64,000 bases of DNA from Dietzia sp. JS16-p6b (GCF_003052165.1 NZ_CP024869.1:1646001-1710000), one strand, 5' to 3'. Positions 56,522-64,000 are shown, numbered from the stretch's first letter. Translations and numbers: made by a program. Notes: a model not told the origin generated them from the sequence alone.

Positions 56522-57452
56522 CCTCACCGGGCGACCCGCCCACGGCCCTCAGTCCGCGCAGATAGCACCGCATTCCGGATCCGGTGTCCGGATCGACGTC
56601 CGAGAAGCCGTGACGCTCATAGAACCGGCGGGCACCGAGGTCGTCAGCGTCCACGTTGATGAGCATCTCCTCGCACCCCCGCCGACGGGCCTCGGAGACC
56701 GAACGGTCCAGCATCGCGGTTCCGACACCGGCCGCCCGGAGGTCCGGACGGACGTAGAGGTCCTCGAGCTGCGCGAGGGGACCGTCCCAGTAGGGGGTCG
56801 GGCGAAGGGTGAGGAACGCGAAACCCACGTCGGTCCCGGCTTCGCGGCCGTGGGTGAGTCGCGCGACGACGGCGAGGACGTCCTCACGTCCCAGGAGGCG
56901 TTCGAAGCGCCCCGCCGCCTCGGCGGGGCTCGGGGTGGGGCAGTCGAACTCGGTGTTGAAGGCGTGGAGCAGCCGCCCCAGGGACGCCGCGTCCGAGGGC
57001 CCGGCCACGCGGATGTCCGCGGGCAGGGCCAGACCAGGCGCGGACGAGGGGAGCGGAGGGCGATCCGCCTCGAGGAGTCCCTTGAGCCGGTTGAGGTCGG
57101 CCGCCACGGTGGCGGCGTCATGCTCGAACGCGTCGTCGTCGTCGGTGAGCTGACGGACGGACATGATCACCTCCGCACCGTCCGGGTGGGGCACGACGCG
57201 GAGCGGGTTGTAGACCGTGTTCCCGTCGGGGAGGGTGACCTCGTGGTCCAGGATTCCGAAGTCGTTCTTCGGGACGAACCGCACGGTCACTCTCCCCATC
57301 GGGGAGTCGACTATCAGGCTGTCACCGTCGACGGCTGCCTCCGCGGTGGCCAGGCCCGACGCCCAGGAGGCGAGTGTCGTGTGATCCGAGGCGACGACGT
57401 AGACCTCCGCCGGGGAGCGGTGGATCACGGTGCTGACGTGTCTCGTGCGCAT
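56499..57452 (-). CDS. SRPBCC-GNAT fusion protein
   Basis: A 317-residue protein with two domains. The N-terminal 140 residues are an SRPBCC / polyketide-cyclase-like domain (VIHRSPAEVYVVASDHTTLASWASGLA, shortened). The C-terminal half (about 155-300) is a GNAT acetyltransferase with DLYVRPDLRAAGVGTAMLDRSVSEARRRGCEEML (shortened) and the ending ARRFYERHGF. The acetyl-CoA loop reads R-A-A-G-V-G. The combination is unusual; the ligand pocket may sense a hydrophobic substrate for the acetyltransferase (inference). ATG 57452 begins MRTRHVS. No ribosome binding site is clear. Confidence 0.82.
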   Translation of the reverse strand: MRTRHVSTVIHRSPAEVYVVASDHTTLASWASGLATAEAAVDGDSLIVDSPMGRVTVRFVPKNDFGILDHEVTLPDGNTVYNPLRVVPHPDGAEVIMSVRQLTDDDDAFEHDAATVAADLNRLKGLLEADRPPLPSSAPGLALPADIRVAGPSDAASLGRLLHAFNTEFDCPTPSPAEAAGRFERLLGREDVLAVVARLTHGREAGTDVGFAFLTLRPTPYWDGPLAQLEDLYVRPDLRAAGVGTAMLDRSVSEARRRGCEEMLINVDADDLGARRFYERHGFSDVDPDTGSGMRCYLRGLRAVGGSPGEVRSPVSR

Positions 57453-57735
57453 ACCGACAGTGTTGGTCACGGCGGGGTCGCGCGCACAGGATCCAGGCAA
57501 CAGGTCGGACGTGTGTCCTCCCGCGCCGGTGTCGAGCGTGGACTCGCCCGTCACGTCCACCGCCCCTCGGACCGGGCCCTCCGGTTGCGAGAGGAATCCA
57601 CGCGCAGCACCATCGCAGCCATCGGGGCACCGTGGGGAGGTTGCGATCCGCGATCGGCTCCCCGTCATGAGAAGGGGAGAGTGTCCGAGCACAGCGCGCG
57701 GCGACGACGCGGCGTGAACTGACGGGAGAGGATCA
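57453..57735. other. divergent intergenic region, SRPBCC-GNAT / ion channel
   Basis: 283 bases between divergent genes. The channel gene has GGGAGAGGA just before ATG 57736. I find no strong -10 or repeat; the open frames here look like chance. Confidence 0.4.
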
Positions 57736-58614
57736 ATGGGGATCGCGGCGACCGTCATCGGCGCGGGGATCATCGCGATCGGACTGAGAGACGTGTTCCG
57801 CGCCCTGATGAATCCTCGCGGGGAAGCGACGCTCAGCACGATGGTGTTCTCCGCGATGTGGGCGGTGTCGCGGCGCTGTGGGCACCGCCTGGGTTCGACG
57901 GTGGGTCCGGCCGGGATGGTCGGCACCGTTCTGGTCTGGGTTCTGCTGCAGGCAGTGGGATGGGCGCTGATCTATCTGCCGCGCGTCCCTGAGGGGTTCG
58001 ACTATTCCTCCGGCATCGACGCCGGCCGCTACCCGGTCGTCGCCGAGGCGCTCTACATCTCCCTCGTGACACTGGCCACCCTGGGGTTCGGCGACGTGGT
58101 GGCCACCGACCCCGTGCTCCGTGTCCTGGCGCCGGTGGAGGCGCTGACCGGGTTCGCTCTGCTGACAGCATCCCTCACATGGTTCATGCAGGTCTACCCG
58201 CCGCTCACACGACGGAGAGCGCTGGCCCTACGTCTCCACGGCCTGGCGGAGGCCGGTTACGCGGAGGCGGTTCGAGAACTGTCCCCGGTCACGATCGCCC
58301 GGGCGGCGGAGGACCTCGCAGCGGAGATCAACGCCGTCACCGTGGACCTGTCACAACACTCGGAGACCTATTACTTCCAGGACGGCAATCCGCACCAGTC
58401 GCTGTCCCGTCAGGTGGCTCATGCGGTGGATCTGCGCGATGCCGCCACGGAGTCCGGTGATCCGGAGTCGCGTGTCGGGGCGCGCGCATTGTCGACCTCG
58501 CTGGACCGCCTCGCGGAGTCCCTGGGGGACTTCGTCGACGCGGGCCAGGATCCCGACGTCCGCGAGGTCTTCGATGCGTACGCCGGAGATCATTGGCGAG
58601 CCGCCCGCAGCTGA
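57736..58614 (+). CDS. two-transmembrane potassium-channel family protein
   Basis: A 292-residue ion-channel subunit. The selectivity filter is TLGFGD at 115-120 in a pore loop (YISLVTLATLGFGDVVATD). Hydrophobic segments lie at about 3-22, 59-81 and 130-152. The C-terminal half is cytoplasmic and helical without an RCK/TrkA domain. TLGFGD deviates mildly from TVGYGD but is known in bacterial channels. ATG 57736 has GGGAGAGGA upstream. It ends 26 bases before the convergent DUF309 gene. Confidence 0.85.
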   Translation: MGIAATVIGAGIIAIGLRDVFRALMNPRGEATLSTMVFSAMWAVSRRCGHRLGSTVGPAGMVGTVLVWVLLQAVGWALIYLPRVPEGFDYSSGIDAGRYPVVAEALYISLVTLATLGFGDVVATDPVLRVLAPVEALTGFALLTASLTWFMQVYPPLTRRRALALRLHGLAEAGYAEAVRELSPVTIARAAEDLAAEINAVTVDLSQHSETYYFQDGNPHQSLSRQVAHAVDLRDAATESGDPESRVGARALSTSLDRLAESLGDFVDAGQDPDVREVFDAYAGDHWRAARS

Positions 58615-58640
58615 ACGGCGACGAGGCTCCACCGGGGACG

Positions 58641-59132
58641 TCAGCGGGCCCTCAGACGCGGTCTCAGCTGGTGGGGGGCGAGGTCTGCGCCTCGGCTGAG
58701 TTCGGCCATGAGCTCGTGCGCGTGGGCGACCAGTCCCGCCGCGTCGATTCCGTGGGGCGCCGGGTCGTCCTGGCTACCGATGCTGGCGGCCGCCCGCTCG
58801 AGAAGCGCGCGGGCGCCGCGGGTGTTGCCACGCTGGATGTGGGTGATGCCGACCGCGACCTGGGCCAGTCCCCGCCAGAGCTCGCGCTCGTCAGCGGGGG
58901 AGCTCTTCCACGCGCCCTCCAGCACCTCGTGGGCGTGGAAGGCGAGGCCGCGGTCGAGGAGCTCCTGCGCCCAGGCCAGCGAGTCGGCGGGCGGCAGATC
59001 CAGGTCTTCGGGGATGCGCTCGACCCCGACGCTTCCGGGCGGCAGCGGCCGGCCGAGTTCGTCCCGGGGACGAGCGTTCCGCGCGCGTCCGTTCTCGTCC
59101 CGGTCACGGTCGAGGCCATCCGGAGTGCGCAT
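58641..59132 (-). CDS. DUF309 protein
   Basis: A 163-residue helical protein. The family motif is LLDRGLAFHAHEVLEGAWKSSPADERELWRGLAQVAVG (shortened), with HAHE as the core. The histidine and glutamate could bind metal. The N-terminal 25 residues are charged and disordered. Function unknown. ATG 59132 is chosen, though no ribosome binding site is visible. It is divergent from an alpha/beta hydrolase gene. Confidence 0.82.
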   Translation of the reverse strand: MRTPDGLDRDRDENGRARNARPRDELGRPLPPGSVGVERIPEDLDLPPADSLAWAQELLDRGLAFHAHEVLEGAWKSSPADERELWRGLAQVAVGITHIQRGNTRGARALLERAAASIGSQDDPAPHGIDAAGLVAHAHELMAELSRGADLAPHQLRPRLRAR

Positions 59133-59237
59133 GGGCTCATCGTCCCATCTGTCGCGGCCGGCCTGCCACCTCTGGGTCCTCGATCGATTCCGGTGGTCGT
59201 CGTGGTTCCGGGAACACCACGCCTCCCGAACACTCCG

Positions 59238-59249
59238 TAGGCTTTTCGC
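59238..59249 (+). promoter_or_regulatory. leaderless promoter of the alpha/beta hydrolase gene
   Basis: TAGGCT at 59238-59243, then 6 nt and ATG 59250. Confidence 0.5.
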
Positions 59250-60032
59250 ATGACCTTGAATCATGTCCGGCGTGGACAGGGCAGGCCGTTGCTGCTCGTA
59301 CACGGCCTCGGCGCGGGGTGGCGATCGTGGCAGCCCGTCATCGATGAGCTGGCGGCGAGTCGCGAGGTGATCGCTCTCGACCTGCCGGGATTCGGCGAGT
59401 CTCCACCGCTGGAGGGCGAGCTCACCATAGCCGCGTTGGCCGACTCGGTCGCCCGGTTCATCGAGGAGTCGGGTCTGGACGGGGTGTCCACCGCGGGGCA
59501 GTCGATGGGTGGACGGATCGTGCTCGAACTCGCCCGGCGCGGCGTCGGTGGGGACACCGTGGCGTTGGATCCGGGCGGCTTCTGGAATGACCGCGAGCTG
59601 GCGTTGTTCAGCGCCACCCTGCGGCCGTCGATCGCCCTGGTCGGTGCCGTGCGGGGAGCGCTCCCGGTACTCCTGGGCAATCCGGTGAGCCGCACCGCCT
59701 TGCTGGCGCAACTCTCCGTGCGCCCCTGGGCTCTGGCGGCGCAGACGGTCCTGCCCGACGTGGCCGGATTGGCCGACGCGCCGGCGACGGGCGCGGCGAT
59801 GGACGCGCTGACGAAGGGGCCGAAGCAGCGGGGAGCACCCGCGGGAACGGTCCCGGGACGGGTCACCATCGGGTGGGGGCGTCGAGACCTGGTGACGCTC
59901 CCGGCCCAGGCCCACAGGGCCGCCCGTGCATTTCCCGATGCGACCCTGCACTGGTTCGACCGGTGCGGGCACTTCCCGCAATGGGATGCGCCTCAGGAGG
60001 CGATTCGCCTGATCCTCGACGGGACCAGCTGA
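59250..60032 (+). CDS. alpha/beta hydrolase
   Basis: A 260-residue hydrolase. The nucleophile is the serine of GQSMGG, the oxyanion motif is HGLGAG, and the catalytic histidine is in CGHFPQWDAPQEA. The acid is probably D in GWGRRDLVT. The family includes esterases, lipases and C-C bond hydrolases; the substrate is unknown. TAGGCT with a 6-nt gap precedes the ATG, so the transcript is probably leaderless. The next gene starts 5 nt after its stop. Confidence 0.85.
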   Translation: MTLNHVRRGQGRPLLLVHGLGAGWRSWQPVIDELAASREVIALDLPGFGESPPLEGELTIAALADSVARFIEESGLDGVSTAGQSMGGRIVLELARRGVGGDTVALDPGGFWNDRELALFSATLRPSIALVGAVRGALPVLLGNPVSRTALLAQLSVRPWALAAQTVLPDVAGLADAPATGAAMDALTKGPKQRGAPAGTVPGRVTIGWGRRDLVTLPAQAHRAARAFPDATLHWFDRCGHFPQWDAPQEAIRLILDGTS

Positions 60033-60037
60033 CCGAG

Positions 60038-60487
60038 ATGCGCCCCCTGCAATCGGTGAAGGATCTCAGCTCGATGCTCAGGGTCCGCGCCGGGTTTCGT
60101 CGCGGCATGTGGACGACCGAGCTGCGGATGACCGTGGACCCGGAGACCGTCTGGTCGGTCATCACCGATGTGCAGAGCTGGCCACGATGGGGGCCCACCA
60201 TCTCCGCGGCACGGGTCGGCGGCGGCGGCACCCTGACGGCAGGTGCGCGGGGGACGATCACGACCGTGGCGGGGTTGCCCCTGGGCTTCGAGATCACCGA
60301 TTTCGTGGAACGGCAGCGGTGGTCGTGGAAGGTGGCCGGTGTGGACGCCACGCGGCACGAGGTGATCCGGGTGCCGGGTGGCTGCGTACTGAGTTTCGGG
60401 GCTCCGGCATGGGCGGCGGGATACCTGCCGGTGCTGGCTCTCGCCCTACCGCGCATCGAGGGGATTTCACTCGAACGAGGTCTCTGA
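60038..60487 (+). CDS. SRPBCC-family protein
   Basis: A protein of up to 149 residues with the SRPBCC / cyclase fold: MWTTELRMTVDPETVWSVITDVQSWPRWGPTI (shortened) and LGFEITDFVERQRWSWKVAG. The start is uncertain: ATG 60038 (5 nt after the hydrolase stop), ATG 60074 or ATG 60107 are all in frame. It is probably co-transcribed with the alpha/beta hydrolase. Ligand unknown. Confidence 0.68.
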   Translation: MRPLQSVKDLSSMLRVRAGFRRGMWTTELRMTVDPETVWSVITDVQSWPRWGPTISAARVGGGGTLTAGARGTITTVAGLPLGFEITDFVERQRWSWKVAGVDATRHEVIRVPGGCVLSFGAPAWAAGYLPVLALALPRIEGISLERGL

Positions 60488-60931
60488 GATCACTCGGCGG
60501 GGGCGTGGATTCGGCATGGCTTATCCCGCCACCTTGCTTTACATAATGTAGATTATCGGCGAATGAGCTGACCAGTACGGACACCGTACGGCTGCGGAGT
60601 GCTGGCTTCGCCCCGGTCACGGCGTACGTCGGGTGGCTTGCCTGCGCCGTCAGCGGCCCGAAGTCTGGCGCACGCCACCCCCGCGCACCTGTCTGTCAAC
60701 GCCGCCACCGTGTCCCCGGTGGGCGTTGTGTTCCTCGGTGGGCGTCGCGTTGATGTTGCCCGGCGGCGCGAGGGCTGTTCCCGTCTGTCGACCGACCGTT
60801 GAACCCCTCGGCCGGTTCGGACTGCAGACCCCAGTGGGTACTTCTTCTCGCCGTGAAACGTCACGGGTGACGAATTGCGGCCCGAGTGTGTGGCCCACCC
60901 CAGGATGTCCGCGACTCACGGACAGCACCCT
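60488..60931. other. 444-base region without a convincing gene
   Basis: The left end is unusually AT-rich for this genome and holds the palindrome TACAT-A-ATGTA at 60540-60550. At 60718-60732 and 60737-60751 there are two imperfect copies of GGTGGGCGTTGTGTT. Short open frames exist on both strands but have no ribosome binding site or recognisable domain. It may be a remnant of a lost gene or an insertion scar next to the HxlR module. Confidence 0.5.
60540..60550. repeat. AT-rich palindrome
   Basis: TACAT-A-ATGTA, an inverted repeat in a locally AT-rich tract, in a non-coding region. Confidence 0.5.
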
Positions 60932-61708
60932 TCAGCGGATGGCGCGCAGTTGGGTCGACGTTGCTAGCAACTCTCCATCGGGCGCCCAGATCGTCACGTG
61001 TTCTCCGAGCCAGCCGTCGGTCCCGGCCTCAGCGGTCGTGGCGCGCACCAGCACCCAGTCGAACGGCAGTCTGGCAACGGCCGGGGTGAACCGCACGGTC
61101 ATTCGCACGGAGGGTGCCATCCGGAGGTCGGTGAGTATCGCGGCGTACGACGGTGCGAGCGCGTCCGCGAGAATTAGGATGCGCTCGAACGGGTCGTGTA
61201 CCGATTCGGTCAGGCGGATCCAGGCGCACAGTTCCGGAACGGTCGCGCCCGAGTACGGCAAACCGGGTGTAGCAGGCCGGATCTCCATCTTGGTGGAGAT
61301 CGGCACGAACTCCGGCGGGATGACGAATCGTTCAGCGAGGTCGAGCGGCGTGATATCCGGCGCGACGGTGCTCACAACGGGTGTGGAAGGTTCCCGTGCG
61401 GTCGACGACACCGTTGTTGAGGTTGCGGCGAGGGTGCCGTCGACGGTGGCCGACGCCGAGGTGATCGTGGTCCTTCCTCCTTCCCGGACTGCGAGTCGCT
61501 CCAGGTCGGGCATGGCGAGCACGGGCCTCAGGAAGTACGTCGTCGTCTCCACCGGCAGTCGATCCGACGGTCCGGGGCCGCGGGCGGCGCGCAGGAGGGC
61601 GGCGGCGAGCAGTCCGCCGTGCACTCCCCCGAAGCCGAAAAGGGCCCGCACGTCAGAGCGGTCGCCGCCTAGCGCGCCGGCGATGGTGGTGTCGCCGGGG
61701 GGATTCAC
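60932..61708 (-). CDS. double-hotdog acyl-CoA thioesterase-like protein
   Basis: A 258-residue TesB-type protein. FGGVHGGLLAAALLRAA carries the first-hotdog HGG segment, and APSVRMTVRFTPAVARLPFDWVLVRATTAEAG (shortened) the second. Only weak support for a ribosome binding site exists. The GTG at 61708 overlaps the stop of a 21-residue leader frame (GTGA), so translation is probably coupled to that leader. The gene is divergent from an HxlR regulator. Substrate unknown. Confidence 0.8.
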   Translation of the reverse strand: MNPPGDTTIAGALGGDRSDVRALFGFGGVHGGLLAAALLRAARGPGPSDRLPVETTTYFLRPVLAMPDLERLAVREGGRTTITSASATVDGTLAATSTTVSSTAREPSTPVVSTVAPDITPLDLAERFVIPPEFVPISTKMEIRPATPGLPYSGATVPELCAWIRLTESVHDPFERILILADALAPSYAAILTDLRMAPSVRMTVRFTPAVARLPFDWVLVRATTAEAGTDGWLGEHVTIWAPDGELLATSTQLRAIR

Positions 61709-61770
61709 CCTGTGGCCTGCCCTGTGCTGGGTGGGCCCGAAAGTGCCCGCCAGGCCGACAGTTGCTTCAT
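61705..61770 (-). CDS. putative 21-residue leader peptide upstream of the thioesterase
   Basis: A short frame beginning MKQLSAW and ending in TGA, which overlaps the thioesterase GTG by 4 nt. Its ATG lies 7 nt after TACCCT (minus strand, 61783-61778), the leaderless pattern seen for real genes in this window. It has no run of one amino acid, so it is more likely a translation starter than a classical attenuator. Experimental support is lacking. Confidence 0.5.
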   Translation of the reverse strand: MKQLSAWRALSGPPSTGQATG

Positions 61771-61812
61771 GCAACTGAGGGTACAGCAAGTGCGTTCTTT
61801 CATGCAACGCAC
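61760..61812. promoter_or_regulatory. duplicated operator in the HxlR-thioesterase gap
   Basis: Two inverted repeats lie 30 bp apart: AGTTGC-TTCAT-GCAACT (61760-61776) and GTGCGTT-N9-AACGCAC (61790-61812). Both include the direct repeat TTCATGCAAC (61766-61775 and 61799-61808, 33 bp apart). The first covers the leader-peptide start, the second abuts the HxlR -10. The HxlR protein is the likely binder. Confidence 0.65.
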
Positions 61813-61824
61813 TAGTATCGCTGC
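61813..61824 (+). promoter_or_regulatory. leaderless promoter of the HxlR gene
   Basis: TAGTAT at 61813-61818, then 6 nt and ATG 61825. Confidence 0.55.
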
Positions 61825-62313
61825 ATGCGTCGCACGAGCTTTGCCGACATGAACTGCTCGATCGCCCAGACTCTCGAGGTGATCGGAGACTGGTGGACCC
61901 CGCTCGTGCTCCGTGATGCCTTGATGGGAGTGCGGCGCTTCGAGCAGTTCCAGGGCCGTCTCGGGATCGCTCGCAACGTTTTGGCCCAACGGCTCGAGAC
62001 TCTTGTCGAGCATGGCTTGATGGAGCAGGTGCCCTATCAGAATCGGCCGCTGCGCCATGAGTACGTTCTGACGGACAAGGGGCGCGACCTGTGGCCGGCA
62101 CTCCAGATGCTTCGACAGTGGGGCGACCGCTGGGCGGCCCCGAACGGTGCCCCGGTCGAAGCGGTTCACGAGTCGTGTGGCCACGTCCTCGACGCGCATC
62201 TCGCGTGTGGTGCCTGTGGCGAACGTGTGTACGGTCGCGACCTGACGCTTCGGCACGGCCCGGGCTGGTCCGAGGGTGATGCGGTGATCGTGCCAGCGGC
62301 TCAGGGCGCCTGA
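61825..62313 (+). CDS. HxlR-family winged-helix regulator
   Basis: A 162-residue regulator. The HxlR signature is CSIAQTLEVIGDWWTPLVLRDALMGVRRFEQFQGRLGIARNVLAQRLETLVEHGLM (shortened), with the redox-type Cys near residue 11 (DMNCSIA). The C-terminal extension contains HESCGHVLDAHLACGACG, four cysteines or histidines that could bind zinc. TAGTAT followed by 6 nt and ATG suggests leaderless translation. It is divergent from the leader/thioesterase unit and flanked by matching operators, so it probably controls both. Confidence 0.92.
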   Translation: MRRTSFADMNCSIAQTLEVIGDWWTPLVLRDALMGVRRFEQFQGRLGIARNVLAQRLETLVEHGLMEQVPYQNRPLRHEYVLTDKGRDLWPALQMLRQWGDRWAAPNGAPVEAVHESCGHVLDAHLACGACGERVYGRDLTLRHGPGWSEGDAVIVPAAQGA

Positions 62314-62453
62314 GCGAACGTCGCTGGTTTGTCGACAGGCAGGTGTCTGCAGCACGTGCCGTCTCGCGGGACGCACCGACTCCTCGCCTCAGAGGCTCCG
62401 TGTTCGGTACGGTCCGCCCGCGCGGTCGCCGGATTCCAGAGTGGTTCTGACGT

Positions 62454-63965
62454 TCAGAGACTCGTCGGGGCTCCGCCTGACGCGAGATCCGGAGCCCGCA
62501 GGTGATCCCACGGCACCGCCTGCTCGAGTTGTCCGGCGAGGCGCAGGAGCATGGATTCACCTCCCAGTGGTGAGATGAACTGCACCCCCATCGGCACGCC
62601 CTCAGCGGTCCGGTGCAGAGGTAGCGAGATCGCCGGTCGCCCGGTGAGGTTGGCCAGCTGGGTGTACGGGATCCAATTGAGGTTGTTGTTGATCATCGAC
62701 TCCACGAGCCCCGAGTACCGCAGCAGGCCGGCCGTCCGGGTCCTGAGGAGCACTGTCGCAGCACGGTGTGCGGGTCGTGGTGTGTCCAGTGCCCCGACGT
62801 GCGGGGGCAGGTCGGCCAACGTGGGCGTGACCAGCAGGTCGTACCCCTCGAAGTACGCGGACAATCTCCGCACGTGCTCGTGTCGGCGCATCACCGTGCC
62901 GACGTAGTCGACGCTGCTGTGTGCTCGGCCCAGGGCCGCCATGATCTGCGTGTCCAACTCGAAGTCACCGTCCCGGCATCCGGTGCGCCGCTTGACGTCG
63001 TCGACCTGCCACGCCAGCACCACGAACCAAGTGGTGAGGAAGTCGCGCGCCAGCGCCAGGTCGTCGATCGGCTGTTCGTCGAGCATCTCGACGTCATGGC
63101 CCAGATCGGAGAGCGTGCGTGCGGTCGCCTCGACCGATGCCGAGGCCTCCGGATGGGGGTCGGAGTTGATCGAGGATGCGGTGCACACGCCGATCCGCAG
63201 CCGACCCGGTTCCCTACCGACCTGCGAGAGGAAGTCCTCGGTGGGCATCCCGGGGACGTAGGGTCCGCTCGGCTCGCCACCGGCCAGGACATCCAGCATC
63301 GCCGCGGAATCGCGGACGGAGCGCGAGATCACGCCGTGCGTCGCCGCACCGTGCATCGCCTCGCCGATCATCGGCCCCATCGGCACCAGGCCCCGGCCCG
63401 GCTTGAGCCCCACGAGGCCGCAGCACGCGGCCGGGATGCGGATGGAGCCACCGCCATCGCTGGCCCCGGCCACGGGAACGACACCGGCCGCCACAGCGGC
63501 GGCCGACCCTCCCGAGGAGCCGCCGGGCGTCCTGGTGGTGTCCCACGGGTTGCGGGCGGGCCCGAAGAGGTCCGGTTCGGTGATTCCCTTCGCCCCGAAC
63601 TCGGGGGTGTTGGTCTTGCCGAAGATGACGAGTCCCGCGTCGAGCCAGCGCTGGACCACTGTCGAGTGCTCGGCCGCCGGAAGGTGGGACAGGGGCCGCG
63701 ATCCGCCGCTGGTCGGCACCCCCCGGTAGTCCTGGCCCAGATCCTTGATGAGGAAGGGAACTCCGGCGAAGGGTCCGTCGAGCGACTCCGTCGCCCGGTC
63801 GCGGGCCCGGGCGTCCATCCGGTTGATGATGGCGTTGAGGTGCGGGTTGACGGTGTCCGCCTGCTGCACCGCGACCTCGAGCAACTCGCCCGCCGTCACC
63901 TCCCCGGACCGGACCAGGGCGGCCAGGCCGAGGGCGTCGTGGCGACGGTACTCATCGATACGCAT
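62454..63965 (-). CDS. amidase (amidase signature family)
   Basis: A 503-residue hydrolase of the amidase signature family. The catalytic triad is K74 (PFLIKD), the cis-serine in GGSSGGS (148-154) and the nucleophile S174 in ASDGGGSIRIP. Substrates of the family include amides, acyl-glycerols and aromatic amides; the substrate here is unknown. ATG 63965 lies 8 nt after TAGACT, so it is probably leaderless. It is convergent with the HxlR gene across 140 bases that hold nothing recognisable. Confidence 0.92.
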   Translation of the reverse strand: MRIDEYRRHDALGLAALVRSGEVTAGELLEVAVQQADTVNPHLNAIINRMDARARDRATESLDGPFAGVPFLIKDLGQDYRGVPTSGGSRPLSHLPAAEHSTVVQRWLDAGLVIFGKTNTPEFGAKGITEPDLFGPARNPWDTTRTPGGSSGGSAAAVAAGVVPVAGASDGGGSIRIPAACCGLVGLKPGRGLVPMGPMIGEAMHGAATHGVISRSVRDSAAMLDVLAGGEPSGPYVPGMPTEDFLSQVGREPGRLRIGVCTASSINSDPHPEASASVEATARTLSDLGHDVEMLDEQPIDDLALARDFLTTWFVVLAWQVDDVKRRTGCRDGDFELDTQIMAALGRAHSSVDYVGTVMRRHEHVRRLSAYFEGYDLLVTPTLADLPPHVGALDTPRPAHRAATVLLRTRTAGLLRYSGLVESMINNNLNWIPYTQLANLTGRPAISLPLHRTAEGVPMGVQFISPLGGESMLLRLAGQLEQAVPWDHLRAPDLASGGAPTSL

Positions 63966-63979
63966 GGGGTGAGAGTCTA
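63966..63979 (-). promoter_or_regulatory. leaderless promoter of the amidase gene
   Basis: On the minus strand TAGACT is followed by 8 nt and ATG 63965. It lies 20 bp from the right edge of the window. Confidence 0.45.
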
Positions 63980-64000
63980 CTCAGGGCCGGCCAGGGGGCC

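Noticed and set aside
57430-57717. Short plus-strand frame before the ion-channel gene.
   Set aside because: It runs into the divergent SRPBCC-GNAT start region, lacks a ribosome binding site and has random-looking composition.
60553-60864. Open frame of about 100 codons on the minus strand in the otherwise gene-free 60.5-60.9 kb region.
   Set aside because: Arg/Thr/Pro-rich, no ribosome binding site, no motif. I left the region as non-coding.

Overview
The window is about 64 kb of very GC-rich DNA, densely coding on both strands. Gene content and order match the Mycobacteriales (mycobacteria, corynebacteria, Gordonia, Dietzia). The markers are secA2-pgsA2-gcvH-garA-MerR-nuclease-MerR-gcvP, sigB and ideR(dtxR)-galE, sigA-ppgK-suhB-cei-DUF4193-DUF3093-dut-DUF3710-OB fold-DUF3159, and oxyR divergent from ahpCD. 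A Dietzia-like genome is my best guess from this mixture, but the genus cannot be proved from the sequence alone. I see no rRNA, tRNA, insertion sequence, prophage or CRISPR array. The window looks like ordinary chromosome with a few accessory genes.

Layout. 1-10.4 kb: accessory protein export (SecA2), a CDP-alcohol phosphotransferase, glycine cleavage H and P proteins, the FHA regulator GarA, two MerR-type regulators and a bifunctional-nuclease-like protein. A tandem glycine riboswitch precedes gcvP, and a SoxR-box-like palindrome precedes the second MerR gene. 10.5-18.2 kb: an orphan protein, an epoxide-hydrolase-like enzyme, an acyl-CoA ligase, a small zinc-ribbon protein, a SEC-C protein, a lipoprotein, a chaperone-like protein, a Nudix hydrolase and a DUF3817-TetR pair. 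18.3-24.9 kb: a DUF3516 helicase, a PAC2 protein, a DUF4192 protein, galE and ideR. 25.1-29.2 kb: an AcuC deacetylase followed by a GNAT / acyl-CoA-synthetase fusion, a putative protein-acetylation eraser and writer. 29.2-36.6 kb: sigB, a tightly overlapped DUF3099-methyltransferase-dtd operon, DUF3039, a DEIH helicase and sigA. 36.8-43.9 kb: polyphosphate glucokinase, inositol monophosphatase, Cei, DUF4193, DUF3093, dUTPase, DUF3710, an OB-fold protein, DUF3159 and a membrane protein. 44-46.3 kb: ahpC-ahpD opposite oxyR. 46.2-50 kb: gnd-rhlE-conserved protein as one overlapping operon. 50.3-64 kb: a more lineage-variable stretch with an FhuF-like protein, several hotdog thioesterases, NDH-2, a degenerate UfaA1-like protein, an F420-type reductase, a MaoC-like protein, an SRPBCC-GNAT fusion, a potassium channel, DUF309, an alpha/beta hydrolase, an SRPBCC protein, an HxlR regulator facing a thioesterase, and an amidase.

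Regulatory architecture. Many starts have a TANNNT hexamer 6-8 nt upstream and little or no Shine-Dalgarno sequence (for example at 5812, 11363, 13781, 20822, 32990, 45352, 49994, 54618, 59250, 61825 and 63965). This is the pattern expected for leaderless mRNAs in actinobacteria. Convergent gene pairs are separated by strong GC-rich hairpins. Co-directional genes often overlap by 4 nt (ATGA or GTGA).

The strongest candidates for new biology are: the HxlR / 21-residue leader peptide / thioesterase switch with duplicated TTCATGCAAC sites (61.7-61.8 kb); the AcuC-Pat pair, in which the synthetase half has lost its catalytic histidine; the UfaA1 paralogue that has lost its catalytic motifs; and the FhuF-like protein without the terminal cysteine cluster.
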